From Nitrospiraceae bacterium (lineage in GTDB: Bacteria > Nitrospirota > Nitrospiria > Nitrospirales > Nitrospiraceae), in contig DASPUC010000024.1 in NCBI GenBank assembly GCA_035623075.1, forward strand, positions 308,984 through 372,983: a DNA stretch of 64,000 bases, in the 5' to 3' direction. Shown piece by piece: positions 44,958 to 53,683 of the stretch (positions within the stretch are counted from its first letter, which is position 1; every line of letters starts with the position of its first letter). The notes below the pieces were generated by a model. That model did no database searches. It saw only the letters and a list, made by a program, of their open reading frames with translations, and had not been told where the DNA came from. Position numbers and translations under genes: made by a program.

Positions 44958-45851
44958 ATGGCTGATCCGAAGAAACGACTCGACTCCAATATCGCAGGTA
45001 ATTTCTTTGTCGACTCGACCTGCATCAACTGCGACACCTGTCGTCAGTTGGCGCCACACAGCTTTGAGGAAGTGGGGGAGTATTCAGCCGTCAGCCATCA
45101 GCCGGAAAACGAACTACAGATTCATCGGGCCTATCAGGCGCTCCTGGCATGTCCGGTCGGGTCGATCGGCACGGAGCGCAGCGACAAGTCCCTAATGCAA
45201 GCGGCGATGACCAGCTTCCCAGTCCTTCTCGAGGACGGTGTCTCGTACTGCGGTTTCAACTCGGAGAAGTCATTCGGTGCCAATAGCTTTTTGATCGAGC
45301 ACCCGAAGGGCAACTGGCTGGTGGATTCGCCACGGTACATCAAGCATCTGGTCGAAGCCTTCGAGCGGAAAGGCGGCCTTCGATATATCTTTCTTTCGCA
45401 CGAGGACGATGTGGCCGATGCGGACAAGTACGCCACACACTTCGGCGCGAAGCGGATCATTCATCAAGCCGATGCGGATGCGGTGCCAGGCGTCGAATGG
45501 ATCGTTGAGGGTACCGAGGCCGTCCAGCTCGCGACTGACTTTCAGGCCATTCCGGTTCCTGGCCACACAGCCGGCAGCATGGTCCTCCTGTATCGCGAGA
45601 AGTTTCTCTTCACCGGCGATCACCTGTGGTGGGAGGCCGACAGCAAGACGCTCGGTGCACCGCAACGGCTCGTCTGGAGATCGAAAGCTCTCGTGGCTTC
45701 TCTTGAGAAGCTCCTTGACTATCGATTCGAGTGGGTGCTCGCCGGTCATGGCGATCGTATCAAACTGACACCCGACGACATGAAAGCTCAGCTTCACAGT
45801 CTGATCGAGGAGCGTCGAGCAATGTCAACGTTCAGGGCGGCAGCGTGGTAA
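44958..45851 (+). CDS. Ferredoxin-metallo-beta-lactamase fusion
   Basis: 297 residues from ATG 44958 (upstream frame overlaps the glycosylase). N-terminal ferredoxin-like domain (about 10-75): STCINCDTCRQLAP contains three Cys, with a fourth in LACPVGSIG, enough for one 4Fe-4S cluster. An MBL-fold domain (about 100-295) follows with SHEDDVADADKYA, PVPGHTAGSM, FTGDH and LAGHGD. The first metal motif has HEDD in place of HxHxDH, so metal binding may be altered. Possibly a redox-linked hydrolase; substrate unknown. Confidence 0.85.
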   Translation: MADPKKRLDSNIAGNFFVDSTCINCDTCRQLAPHSFEEVGEYSAVSHQPENELQIHRAYQALLACPVGSIGTERSDKSLMQAAMTSFPVLLEDGVSYCGFNSEKSFGANSFLIEHPKGNWLVDSPRYIKHLVEAFERKGGLRYIFLSHEDDVADADKYATHFGAKRIIHQADADAVPGVEWIVEGTEAVQLATDFQAIPVPGHTAGSMVLLYREKFLFTGDHLWWEADSKTLGAPQRLVWRSKALVASLEKLLDYRFEWVLAGHGDRIKLTPDDMKAQLHSLIEERRAMSTFRAAAW

Positions 45852-46050
45852 TGCGATGTCATGGAAGAACCGCCTCCCTGGCATCCCCTTGACCCGTGCT
45901 GTATCATGAGCATCTGTGATGGAGCTGATAAGCGAATCGCTGATGACATTTGGCCAAGAGCTGATAGCTTATAGCGTATGGCTAATGGCACAGGCTGGGA
46001 TCTAGCAGGATGATCAAAATGGGTTCCAGCAAAGCCCGAGGGAGCATTTA
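45852..46050. repeat. Intergenic region with AGCTTATAGCG-type repeat
   Basis: 45957-45994 contains GCTGATAGCTTATAGCGTAT and GGCTAATGGCACAGG, a copy of the family at 18065, 33161 and 34896-35082. No gene recognised in the remainder. Confidence 0.5.
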
Positions 46051-46176
46051 GAGAATGTTCAAAAAGCCATCCAGCCAGGCCGCAGGGTGCGCGGCGACTG
46101 AGGCGTACTCCTTGTCGGTACGCCGCAGGGAGGCGCGGACCCGAGAACGACGCTGGGTGGGGTTTTCAACATTCTC
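46051..46176. repeat. 126-bp element with terminal inverted repeats (MITE-like), copy 1
   Basis: Ends GAGAATGTTCAAAA (46051) and TTTTCAACATTCTC (46163-46176) match as an inverted repeat in 13 of 14 bases; extended to 25 bases, 21 match. Inside is a GGCGTAC/GTACGCC hairpin and CGAGAACGACGC. The internal part is homologous to the element at 62971-63066. It abuts the tmRNA gene. No transposase is encoded. Confidence 0.6.
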
Positions 46177-46183
46177 AGAGAAA

Positions 46184-46530
46184 GGGGGCGACCGGTATCG
46201 ACGGGGATACTGATGCCATCGGAGCATGTCGAGTTCCTGGGGACTCGTTAAACCTCCGGGAAAATGCAACTGCCAATCAAGAACTGGCACTCGCGGCTTA
46301 AGCCGTGACGTCTCTCCACCTGAGGCCCGCGGGGGTGGACGGGGCGCGATGCAGCGGGCTGGTCCAAGGCTGGTGCTCAGCGGCTGCGGACAAGAACTTC
46401 CTGGGCTAGCGGCTATTCTAAGCCTGCCGATGGGCGTGGGTGGCTGCGAAACATAAACGATCGGCTACACATGTAGAACCGGTGCGCTGACGATCTTCGG
46501 ACGCGAGTTCAACTCTCGCCGCCTCCACCA
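46184..46530 (+). ncRNA. ssrA: Transfer-messenger RNA (tmRNA)
   Basis: 347 bases. The 5' GGGGGCG (46184-46190) pairs with 3' CGCCTCC before a discriminator A and encoded CCA (46530), forming the tRNA-like acceptor stem. The T-arm GCGAGTTCAACTCTCGC is near the 3' end, and the 5' region has the conserved TATCGACGGGG. The tag frame 46266-46301 reads ATANQELALAA then TAA, ending in the LAA degradation signal. tmRNA with SmpB rescues stalled ribosomes. Adjacent 3' is a strong terminator. Confidence 0.97.
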
Positions 46531-46536
46531 ATCCTG

Positions 46537-46567
46537 GCCCCTGGGTTGCAAAACTCAGGGGCTTTTT
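46537..46567 (+). terminator. Rho-independent terminator of tmRNA
   Basis: GCCCCTGGGTT (46537-46547) pairs with AACTCAGGGGC (46552-46562) and is followed by TTTTT, seven bases after the tmRNA CCA end. Confidence 0.85.
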
Positions 46568-46664
46568 CGTTCTTGATGCTCGTCTCCCTGGCGGGTACAG
46601 TAAACATCTTATGCTGGTGAGGAAGGCTGAGAGGCCTACAACGACCTGTCTGCGCGTATCCCTT

Positions 46665-48461
46665 ATGCGCATTATGATAATTCTCCTGGCCTGCGCCTGC
46701 TTGCTTTCGACGGTTCTCCTCTTTGCTGCTGAAGGGACCAACGGGAAGGTCATGAAACCGGAGACGAAAGCCCCGGCTGATCTCCTGGCTGAACGGGGCG
46801 GCAAATCGTGGGGGGTCGTGATCGGCGTGAGCGAGTACGAGAAGCTGCCGGATCTCCGCTACGCAGCGACCGATGCAAGAGCAATGGCGGGGTTACTGGA
46901 ACGCAAGGGTTTCACCGTGACGCTCTTGATCAATGGACAGGCCGGAAAGGCGCAGATTCTCTCCGAACTCGGGGAGAAATTGGCGAAGCAAGCCGGCCCG
47001 AACGATCGTGTGCTGGTCTTCCTTGCAGGACATGCCGACACGAAGACGTTGAAAGGAGGGCGACAGGTCAGCCACTTCTTCCCCGTCGCGGGTGATTATG
47101 GAGCGATGACCGACAGCGCCTTGAATCTCTCTACGATCCGAGAAATGATCGACGCAGTGCCGGCGAAGCAAGTGCTGCTGGTGCTCGATGGCTGTCAGAG
47201 TGGAATCAGCGCGGCACCATCGCAAAGCGTATCCCCGGCCGTGGAGGCGCAACTCCGCCGCGCGATGGTAGAGCGGAGTCGCGAGATTCTCACCGCATGT
47301 AACCCCTCACAACAGGCGCTAGAGGCGAGCGATGCCGGCATGAGTCTCTTTGCGTCAGTGATGATCGAGGGATTGGAGAAGGGAACCGCGGACCTCAACG
47401 AGGACGGTCTGATTCCGACCTCCGAACTCCTGGCCTACGTGGATCAGCGCCTGATCAGTATCCTGCAGCCCAAGGGACTCGCACAAAAGCCGCAGCGGTG
47501 GGATTTGAATCCCGAGAAGGGTGAGTTTGTGTTTCTGGCGCCCAAAAGGCCCCCTGCCGCTAAAACCGAAAGTGGCACCGCTCCCACTCATGCGACTGGC
47601 GGCCCCGCCGCGACACCTTCGGATGCTGCCAGCACCAAGCCGCGGCCGAAGGATCAGAAAGAGGCTGAGACAAAGGGTTCCGAGAAGCCCGCGGGGTCAA
47701 GTGGGACGAGCACGGTTTCTCGCGTGGTGGTGACTCCTCCCTTGCCAGAAGAATTCACCGGCCGAGATGGGGCCTCAATGGTGCTCGTACCGGCGGGTGA
47801 TTTTATGATGGGAAGTGACAAGGGTGACGACGATGAAAAGCCGGTCCATCGCGTACAGGTAGACTCATTTTACATCGACAAGTTCGAAGTGACGAACGGC
47901 AAGTTTACAAAGTTCATCGATGCGATCAAAGGCGAGCCGCCCTGGGGCTTCGATGATAAGGACACACCGGTGGCCCATGCGGATCAACCAGTGCGTTGGG
48001 TCACATGGCTCGATGCCACCGCCTATTGCCAATGGGCCGGGAAGCGATTGGCGACCGAGGCGGAATGGGAGAAGGCCGCTCGAGGCACGGACGGGCGACT
48101 GTACCCATGGGGAGACGAGACTCCCACGCCGGCACACGCGGTGTTCGGACAAAAGGAAGGAAGCGAGAGCCTTCCGCCCTTCAGCAATCGCGATAAGGGG
48201 AAGAGTCCTTACGGAGCCCAGGATATGGCAGGCAGTCTGTATGAATGGGTGGCTGACTGGTATGACGATGAGTACTATGCGACGACACTCTCTCAAAACC
48301 CTCGCGGGCCGTCCGAGGGGACGCAGAAGGTACAGCGGGGCGGGTCATACTCGAACAACCCCTACAGGATCCGAACCTCCTTCCGCACGAAGGATATCCC
48401 TACCGAGGCACGTCCCAACGTCGGGTTTCGCTGCGCGCAAGATGTTCCGAAGACTCCGTAG
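46665..48461 (+). CDS. Secreted caspase-like peptidase fused to an FGE/sulfatase-modifying domain
   Basis: 598 residues from ATG 46665, which begins a signal peptide (MRIMIILLACACLLSTVLLF); ATG 46611 is an upstream alternative. The caspase (peptidase C14) domain (about 45-230) has candidate catalytic His in LAGHAD (near 122) and Cys in LDGCQSG (near 176). An Ala/Pro/Lys-rich linker (about 290-355) leads to an FGE-sulfatase domain (about 365-590, FMMGSDKGDDDEKPVHRV, EAEWEKAARG, RGGSYSNNPYRIRTSFR). The FGE domain may be a binding module rather than an oxidase: the expected Cys pair is not obvious. Likely periplasmic. Confidence 0.88.
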   Translation: MRIMIILLACACLLSTVLLFAAEGTNGKVMKPETKAPADLLAERGGKSWGVVIGVSEYEKLPDLRYAATDARAMAGLLERKGFTVTLLINGQAGKAQILSELGEKLAKQAGPNDRVLVFLAGHADTKTLKGGRQVSHFFPVAGDYGAMTDSALNLSTIREMIDAVPAKQVLLVLDGCQSGISAAPSQSVSPAVEAQLRRAMVERSREILTACNPSQQALEASDAGMSLFASVMIEGLEKGTADLNEDGLIPTSELLAYVDQRLISILQPKGLAQKPQRWDLNPEKGEFVFLAPKRPPAAKTESGTAPTHATGGPAATPSDAASTKPRPKDQKEAETKGSEKPAGSSGTSTVSRVVVTPPLPEEFTGRDGASMVLVPAGDFMMGSDKGDDDEKPVHRVQVDSFYIDKFEVTNGKFTKFIDAIKGEPPWGFDDKDTPVAHADQPVRWVTWLDATAYCQWAGKRLATEAEWEKAARGTDGRLYPWGDETPTPAHAVFGQKEGSESLPPFSNRDKGKSPYGAQDMAGSLYEWVADWYDDEYYATTLSQNPRGPSEGTQKVQRGGSYSNNPYRIRTSFRTKDIPTEARPNVGFRCAQDVPKTP

Positions 48462-48569
48462 ATTCCTCATGCCCCGCGCGTGGCCTCATTTGCATCGCTT
48501 TTCCGAGACCTAAGGTGACAGCCTGGTACCGGCAGATGGCCTAGCTCGGAGATTCGACTGGAGGTAACG

Positions 48570-49388
48570 ATGAATCGATATCGTGTGACGCCCGATACGA
48601 AGCTGAACCTCAAGGACTATGATCCGGACGAAACCGGTGACTACAAGAAGAACGAGCAGGGAAAGGAACGGGCCAAGTCCAAAGCATCGGCTCTTATTGC
48701 GCGGCTGGATGGATTACAGGAACGGCTCTATGCAAATGGAGGTCGGGCGCTGTTGCTCGTGCTCCAGGGGATGGACACGAGCGGGAAAGATGGGACAATC
48801 AAACATGTGATGTCGGGAGTCAATCCGCAGGGGTGCAAAGTGGTCGCCTTCAAGACCCCTTCCAAGGATGAACTGGCCCGCGACTTTCTGTGGCGTGTGC
48901 ACCGCGAGGCGCCGCCGAAGGGATTCATCGGTATCTTCAACCGTTCGCATTACGAGGATGTGCTCATCACGCGAGTTCATGGATGGATATCGGACAAGGT
49001 CGTGAAGCAACGGTTCAATCAGATTAAGGAATTCGAAGAACTCCTGGCCGAGAGCGGCACGGCGATTCTGAAATTCTTTCTCCACATCTCCAAGGATGAG
49101 CAGAAAAAACGCCTGGAGGCCCGCATAGGAGACCCAGAAAAACGGTGGAAGTGGAATTCCGGCGACTTGGAAGAGCGCAAACTCTGGGAGTCGTATTTGC
49201 GCGCGTTTGAAGATGTCATCTCCGCCACGAGCACCGAGCAGGCGCCCTGGTATATCGTACCGGCGAACCGCAAGTGGTATCGGAACCTCGTGGTCGCCGA
49301 TCGGGTCGTGAAGGTATTGGAGGACATGAAGCTCAAGACTCCTCCGGAGCCCGAAGGAGTCAATTTCGACAAGTTGAAGATCGTGTAG
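48570..49388 (+). CDS. ppk2: Polyphosphate kinase 2 family protein
   Basis: 272 residues behind GGAGGTAACG. Walker A-like GMDTSGKDG (about 68-76), PPKGFIGIFNRSHYEDV (Walker B region) and the lid HISKDEQKKRL identify PPK2, which transfers phosphate between polyphosphate and nucleotides. The single-domain length is that of class I or III enzymes; direction and nucleotide cannot be told from sequence. The C-terminal WYIVPANRKWYRNL is a family hallmark. Confidence 0.93.
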   Translation: MNRYRVTPDTKLNLKDYDPDETGDYKKNEQGKERAKSKASALIARLDGLQERLYANGGRALLLVLQGMDTSGKDGTIKHVMSGVNPQGCKVVAFKTPSKDELARDFLWRVHREAPPKGFIGIFNRSHYEDVLITRVHGWISDKVVKQRFNQIKEFEELLAESGTAILKFFLHISKDEQKKRLEARIGDPEKRWKWNSGDLEERKLWESYLRAFEDVISATSTEQAPWYIVPANRKWYRNLVVADRVVKVLEDMKLKTPPEPEGVNFDKLKIV

Positions 49389-50307
49389 ACAGGAATGGTG
49401 GTATCTTCCGCTCCAGAGTCTGCTGCTCACGGGCACGTGTTATGCTTGGCAAAAAATTCGTAAGACGAAGGCTCTCCCCATTGACACATGTTTCTAATGG
49501 GCGTAGGAGAAATTCATCGGCCCATCACGCAGCTTTATTTATTGAGGGACCGGACAGACCGCGCGGCTGTCAGCTAGATCCCTCAAGCCATTTCGAAGAG
49601 GGAGGAGGGTAATGATGGATGACCTGACTCCACCTGGCCTCAATGGCCCGCCGAACTGAAGGCGGGCTTCTACTCGGTCAACGCTGACCGGAGCTTCCGC
49701 TGGCTGTGCCTCATGGCACCAGAGCCCAACTGGATTTCAGCCTGAACCTGATGTGAAAATCCGTCGCCGGCGTTGAGGAACACAAGAGCCCGGGGACTGA
49801 GCGTTCCCCCGAGCGGAAGCCTGACCATCAATTGACGTTCGCGTGGGTCTCACTGGGCCGACAAGAACCGAACAAGAATTCTGACGTCCTAAGCGTCAAT
49901 CACGGGCGACCTCCCACCGATCGTGCAGGGTCGCCCGTGGTGTTTCTAGCTCGTGAAAAAGCCGACGTTCTCACCCACCCGCCCCCCCCCGCGCGCCGAG
50001 ACGCGCGATTCACCGGTGGTCGTGGTCGCCTCGCTCAATCCCTCGCCGTACGATAAAAAGTACGACTCGGCCTGTCGCTCGCTGCTGCCTTGTTACAGAG
50101 CATGTTTACGCGCGATCTGATATGGTCCGTCCTTCCTACCAAAGTGTATACTTCTGTGTCTCGCTTATTGCGACCTGCCTGGGACGAGGCGCGTCGCGCC
50201 AGGGCCAGGGTGGGTGCGAACGACAGCAATTTTGAGCATTCGCGAAACCCTGGCGACGCCGGGTCTTTCTTTTTTGCCGATTCTCCCCTACCATTCTGCG
50301 TCTCACC
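49389..50307. other. Long intergenic region with hairpins; no gene recognised
   Basis: About 920 bases. Seen: GGGCACGTGTTATGC at 49432-49446, a loose match to a -24/-12 sigma-54 promoter; a hairpin GCCCGCC/GGCGGGC (49646-49667) followed by TTCT; a perfect 10-base hairpin CACGGGCGAC/GTCGCCCGTG (49901-49939) followed by GTGTTTCT; a C9 run near 49983. Open frames here (e.g. 49832-50056) have poor starts and low-complexity ends. It may hold a small RNA or a decayed gene. Confidence 0.35.
49901..49939 (+). terminator. Hairpin, possible terminator
   Basis: Perfect 10-base stem with a 19-base loop, followed by a short T-rich stretch (TGTTTCT). Could be a weak terminator or a structured RNA end. Confidence 0.35.
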
Positions 50308-51303
50308 ATGGCTGAGAAAAAGTCCAAGACCGTTCGTCCAACTGGTTCACGCCGGCGGCGGAAGCCGGCCGGTGCGTCGACCGGATTAACAGCGAGTGAG
50401 CTTCAGGCGGCTGCTCCACCTCCGGAGGTCGCAACCCTCCACCGAGCCATCGAAGACGATGGCGGGAAAGTCCTTACTATCTATCGTGAGCCTTATGGCG
50501 GACGATGGCTTGTGTTCGCTGCCTTGCCGATCGAGCTTGTCGAACCGACACCCTATCAACGGAACCTCTCGGACACGCATGTGCGGAAACTGGAAGCTGT
50601 GATCGGAAAGATCGGTCGATTTCTCGATCCGATCATCGCGGTCCGCTCACCAAAATCTGACCACGCGGCCAAGTACTGGACCCCGAACGGTAACCATCGG
50701 CTCTCCGCGATGGGGACCCTCGGAGCTAAAAGCATTATTGCCATCGTGGTCCCGGAAGCCGCCGCTGCCTACCAGATTCTGGCGCTCAATACCGAGAAGG
50801 CCCACAACCTGCGGGAAAAGTCGCTTGAAGTGATTCGTATGTACAAGGAACTGGCTCGATTGGATGACGCGACAGAGGAGACCTACGCACTCGAATTTGA
50901 AGAACCGGCCTTCATTACCTTGGGGCTGTGTTATGAGGAGCGTCCGCGGTTCAGCGGGGGGGCCTATCATCCGGTGTTGAAGCGAGTGGATGACTTCTTG
51001 AACAAGCCGCTTCACATGACGTTAGATGTGCGGCGTGCGCGGGCGAAAACGCTCCTCGCGCTCGATGATCAGATTGTCATGCAAGTCGAGGCCCTCAAAG
51101 CCAAAGGACTGACCAGCCCCTACCTGAAGAGCTTTGTGGTGGCACGCGTGAACCCGATCCGGTTCCGTCCGAAAGACGCCTCTCCTCTTCCCTTTGACGA
51201 GGCACTCCATCGTATGATGAACGCAGCCGTCAAGTTCAATCCGGACAAGATCAAGCTGGACGATCTGGCCCGCTCCGGCGGCGCAGCAGACGAGGCAGAA
51301 TAA
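50308..51303 (+). CDS. ParB N-terminal-like domain protein
   Basis: 331 residues. A basic, Arg/Lys-rich N-terminus (about 1-30) precedes a ParB/sulfiredoxin-like domain (about 65-160): LPIELVEPTPYQRNLSDTHVRKLEAVI, DPIIAVRSP and the GNHRLSAMGTLG motif (canonical GHRRY/GERR variant). The C-terminal half is helical and not recognised. No parA is near, so it is probably a chromosomal ParB-like nuclease or regulator rather than a partition protein. Confidence 0.75.
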   Translation: MAEKKSKTVRPTGSRRRRKPAGASTGLTASELQAAAPPPEVATLHRAIEDDGGKVLTIYREPYGGRWLVFAALPIELVEPTPYQRNLSDTHVRKLEAVIGKIGRFLDPIIAVRSPKSDHAAKYWTPNGNHRLSAMGTLGAKSIIAIVVPEAAAAYQILALNTEKAHNLREKSLEVIRMYKELARLDDATEETYALEFEEPAFITLGLCYEERPRFSGGAYHPVLKRVDDFLNKPLHMTLDVRRARAKTLLALDDQIVMQVEALKAKGLTSPYLKSFVVARVNPIRFRPKDASPLPFDEALHRMMNAAVKFNPDKIKLDDLARSGGAADEAE

Positions 51304-51413
51304 GCCCTCGGATCGACCGGGTCAGCCACCTTGCCCTTCCTCTTGGCGCCCATTTAGAATACTTTCTCGAGGATGCAAACGAGCCATTCATCGTCTTGCC
51401 CGGAGGTTTTGCC

Positions 51414-51764
51414 ATGGGTCTCGCCGACAACAAATGTGTTCCATGCCGCGGGGGCGTGCCCCCCTTGCCGCCCGATCGTAGCCAGGCGCTCCTCAAAGAA
51501 TTGGGCCGCGGCTGGTCGCTCAACGGGTCTGGCCATCTCGAACGGCTGTTTACCTTCAAGGATTTTGCCCAGGCGCTTGCATACGTAAACAAGGTGGGGG
51601 CCATCGCAGAATCAGAAGGGCACCATCCCGATTTTTATCTCGCCTGGGGAAAGTGCAAGGTGGAAATCTGGACCCACAAGATCAACGGTCTGACCGAAAG
51701 CGATTTTTACATGGCAGCGAAGGCTGATCGTGAATTCGAACCTTTTCGAGCCGCTGCTAGCTGA
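51414..51764 (+). CDS. phhB: 4a-hydroxytetrahydrobiopterin dehydratase (PCD/DCoH)
   Basis: 116 residues from ATG 51414, 7 bases after GGAGG. The active-site pattern EGHHPDFYLAWGKCKVEIWTH and GLTESDF is that of pterin-4a-carbinolamine dehydratase. The enzyme recycles the pterin used by aromatic amino acid hydroxylases or serves molybdopterin/pterin metabolism; no hydroxylase is nearby. It is followed 42 bases later by the radical SAM gene. Confidence 0.93.
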   Translation: MGLADNKCVPCRGGVPPLPPDRSQALLKELGRGWSLNGSGHLERLFTFKDFAQALAYVNKVGAIAESEGHHPDFYLAWGKCKVEIWTHKINGLTESDFYMAAKADREFEPFRAAAS

Positions 51765-51806
51765 CCGAAGGTTGGCGGGCTTGGCCATATCCGGACGAGG
51801 CGCCAG

Positions 51807-53666
51807 ATGAGCGACAAGGCGCAGGTCGCGCTTGTCAACATGCCCTTCAGTTTCTCGAAGTATCCTTCGATACAACTCGGCACGCTTTCTGCCCTTCTCA
51901 AATCCAAAGCTATCCCGGTCGACTGCCACCATTTGAACGTCCGATTTGCCCACAAAATCGGCGTGCCGCTCTATGAAATGATCTGCGAGAAACGGGCCCT
52001 GTTCGGTGAATGGCTGTTCTCGCACCTTCTCTTCCGAGACAATCCTAAGCGTGCGGAATACCCGAGGATGTTCAAGCCGGTTTTCGAGCAGATTGCTCAG
52101 GAAAGTGGCCACCCAATGTCGTTTTTCGAAGACATGGCCAGCCGCACGGCGCCGCAATTCTTGACTTGGGCGATGACGGCGATAGATTGGGGCCAATATA
52201 AGGTTGTGGGCTTCACGTCGACGTTCGATCAAAACGTGGCGAGCCTGACGATGGCGAAGCTGATCAAGGACCTGTATCCCAATGTCACGATCGTCTTCGG
52301 CGGAGCAAACTTCGACGGCGAAATGGGGCTGGAACATTTCCGGGCGTTTCCCTGGATCGACCACGTGGTGGTCGGTGAAGGGGAAGACACGTTCCCCGCA
52401 CTGGTGGCCTACGTGCTTTCGGGCAAATCCGGCGTCCTGCCGCCAGGAGTGACCTATCGGCAAGATGGGAATATTCGGTTCGAGCCGAACCAGTCGCTCT
52501 TCTCCGATTTCACACAGACTGGTCCTCCCGATTATGACGACTACTATCGTTTGTTGGCCGAACTGGGCAAGAAAACTTCACAGGGGCTTGATCGTATTCT
52601 GTTGTATGAAGGATCACGAGGCTGCTGGTGGGGTGAGAAGCATCATTGCACGTTCTGCGGGCTGAATGCTCAGAGCATGAAGTTCCGCGCGAAGTCATCG
52701 GAACAGGTCGCGCGGGAAATGGCGTATTTGTCCAGTCGGTATGATACAGCGCGGTTCCGCCTCGTGGACAACATCATCGATATGAAGTACATCGAGAACC
52801 TCTTCGCGAAGTTCGCTGCCGACCACTGTGACCTCGATGTGTTTATCGAGACGAAGAGTAACCTTCACAAGAACCAAATTCGTACCTTGGCAGCCGGGGG
52901 AGTGAAATGCATGCAGCCCGGTCTGGAGAGTCTCAGCCTGAATCAGCTTCGAGCGATGGACAAGGGCGTCACGCCGATGCAGAACATCATTTGTCTGAAG
53001 TGGAGTTTCTACTACCATGTCGAGGTATCATGGAACATCCTGCTCGGGTTTCCTGGGGAAACCACCGAAGACTATCGACGACAGGTCGACCTGATCCCGG
53101 CTCTGTTCCATCTCCAGCCGCCCGAGGCGACAGGGAAATTTTGGCTTGAACGATTCAGCCCCTACTACAAGCGACCAGACGAGTATGGAGTGCGGATCAC
53201 GGGACCGGGTCTGGCCTATGAGTACATCTACGATGGACGCCAGGTGGACCTCAAGAAGATCGCGTACGATTTCGAGTACGAATTGGACAACTGGCCGGTG
53301 GACCCGCACGTATATCAGGAACTGGTTGATGTCGTTGGAGCATGGAAGCGCCTGCACGCATCCGGCGACCGCCCGTTTCTTTACTACTCAAAGGCGATGA
53401 ACTATATCACCGCCTATGATGGGCGGAATCCAAAGGCTCCCATGCGACACCGGTTCGACTGGCCTGAAGCCGGCATTATCGAGGCCTGCAGCGAAACGGC
53501 GAAGAGTGAGGATCAGATCCGTTCGATGCTGGCAGAGCGTTCAGACCGCTCGTGCTCCTCGAGTCAACTGGCGGCCGCATTGGCATCACTGACAACCAGC
53601 CGTATCCTCTACGAAGAACGAGGCAAGTACTTCACCCTCGCGATTCCCGAAAACCCCTATCTCTGA
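51807..53666 (+). CDS. B12-binding radical SAM protein (RiPP-maturase type)
   Basis: 619 residues. N-terminal cobalamin-binding-like region (about 1-200, VALVNMPFSFSKYPSIQLGTLSALL, IVFGGANFDG, VVGEGEDTFPAL). Radical SAM core (about 262-470): GSRGCWWGEKHHCTFCGLN binds the cluster with Cys near 272, 280 and 283, a C-x7-C-x2-C spacing rather than the usual C-x3-C-x2-C. ECMQPGLES-like and NILLGFPGETTEDY segments complete the barrel. The pattern fits the RiPP maturation radical SAM protein 1 group, which methylates or otherwise modifies peptides. No precursor peptide is seen adjacent. Confidence 0.85.
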   Translation: MSDKAQVALVNMPFSFSKYPSIQLGTLSALLKSKAIPVDCHHLNVRFAHKIGVPLYEMICEKRALFGEWLFSHLLFRDNPKRAEYPRMFKPVFEQIAQESGHPMSFFEDMASRTAPQFLTWAMTAIDWGQYKVVGFTSTFDQNVASLTMAKLIKDLYPNVTIVFGGANFDGEMGLEHFRAFPWIDHVVVGEGEDTFPALVAYVLSGKSGVLPPGVTYRQDGNIRFEPNQSLFSDFTQTGPPDYDDYYRLLAELGKKTSQGLDRILLYEGSRGCWWGEKHHCTFCGLNAQSMKFRAKSSEQVAREMAYLSSRYDTARFRLVDNIIDMKYIENLFAKFAADHCDLDVFIETKSNLHKNQIRTLAAGGVKCMQPGLESLSLNQLRAMDKGVTPMQNIICLKWSFYYHVEVSWNILLGFPGETTEDYRRQVDLIPALFHLQPPEATGKFWLERFSPYYKRPDEYGVRITGPGLAYEYIYDGRQVDLKKIAYDFEYELDNWPVDPHVYQELVDVVGAWKRLHASGDRPFLYYSKAMNYITAYDGRNPKAPMRHRFDWPEAGIIEACSETAKSEDQIRSMLAERSDRSCSSSQLAAALASLTTSRILYEERGKYFTLAIPENPYL

Positions 53667-53683
53667 TCCAGCCGTTATTCACC

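Noticed and set aside
46048..46290. Leftward open frame across the inverted-repeat element and tmRNA 5' end
   Set aside because: Overlaps a structural RNA and a repeat; not coding.
49832..50056. Open frame of 74 codons in the long gap
   Set aside because: Runs through a 10-base hairpin and a C9 run, low-complexity tail, no start signal.
50308..51303. Plasmid partition ParB
   Set aside because: No parA, parS or replication genes nearby; neighbours are chromosomal metabolism genes.
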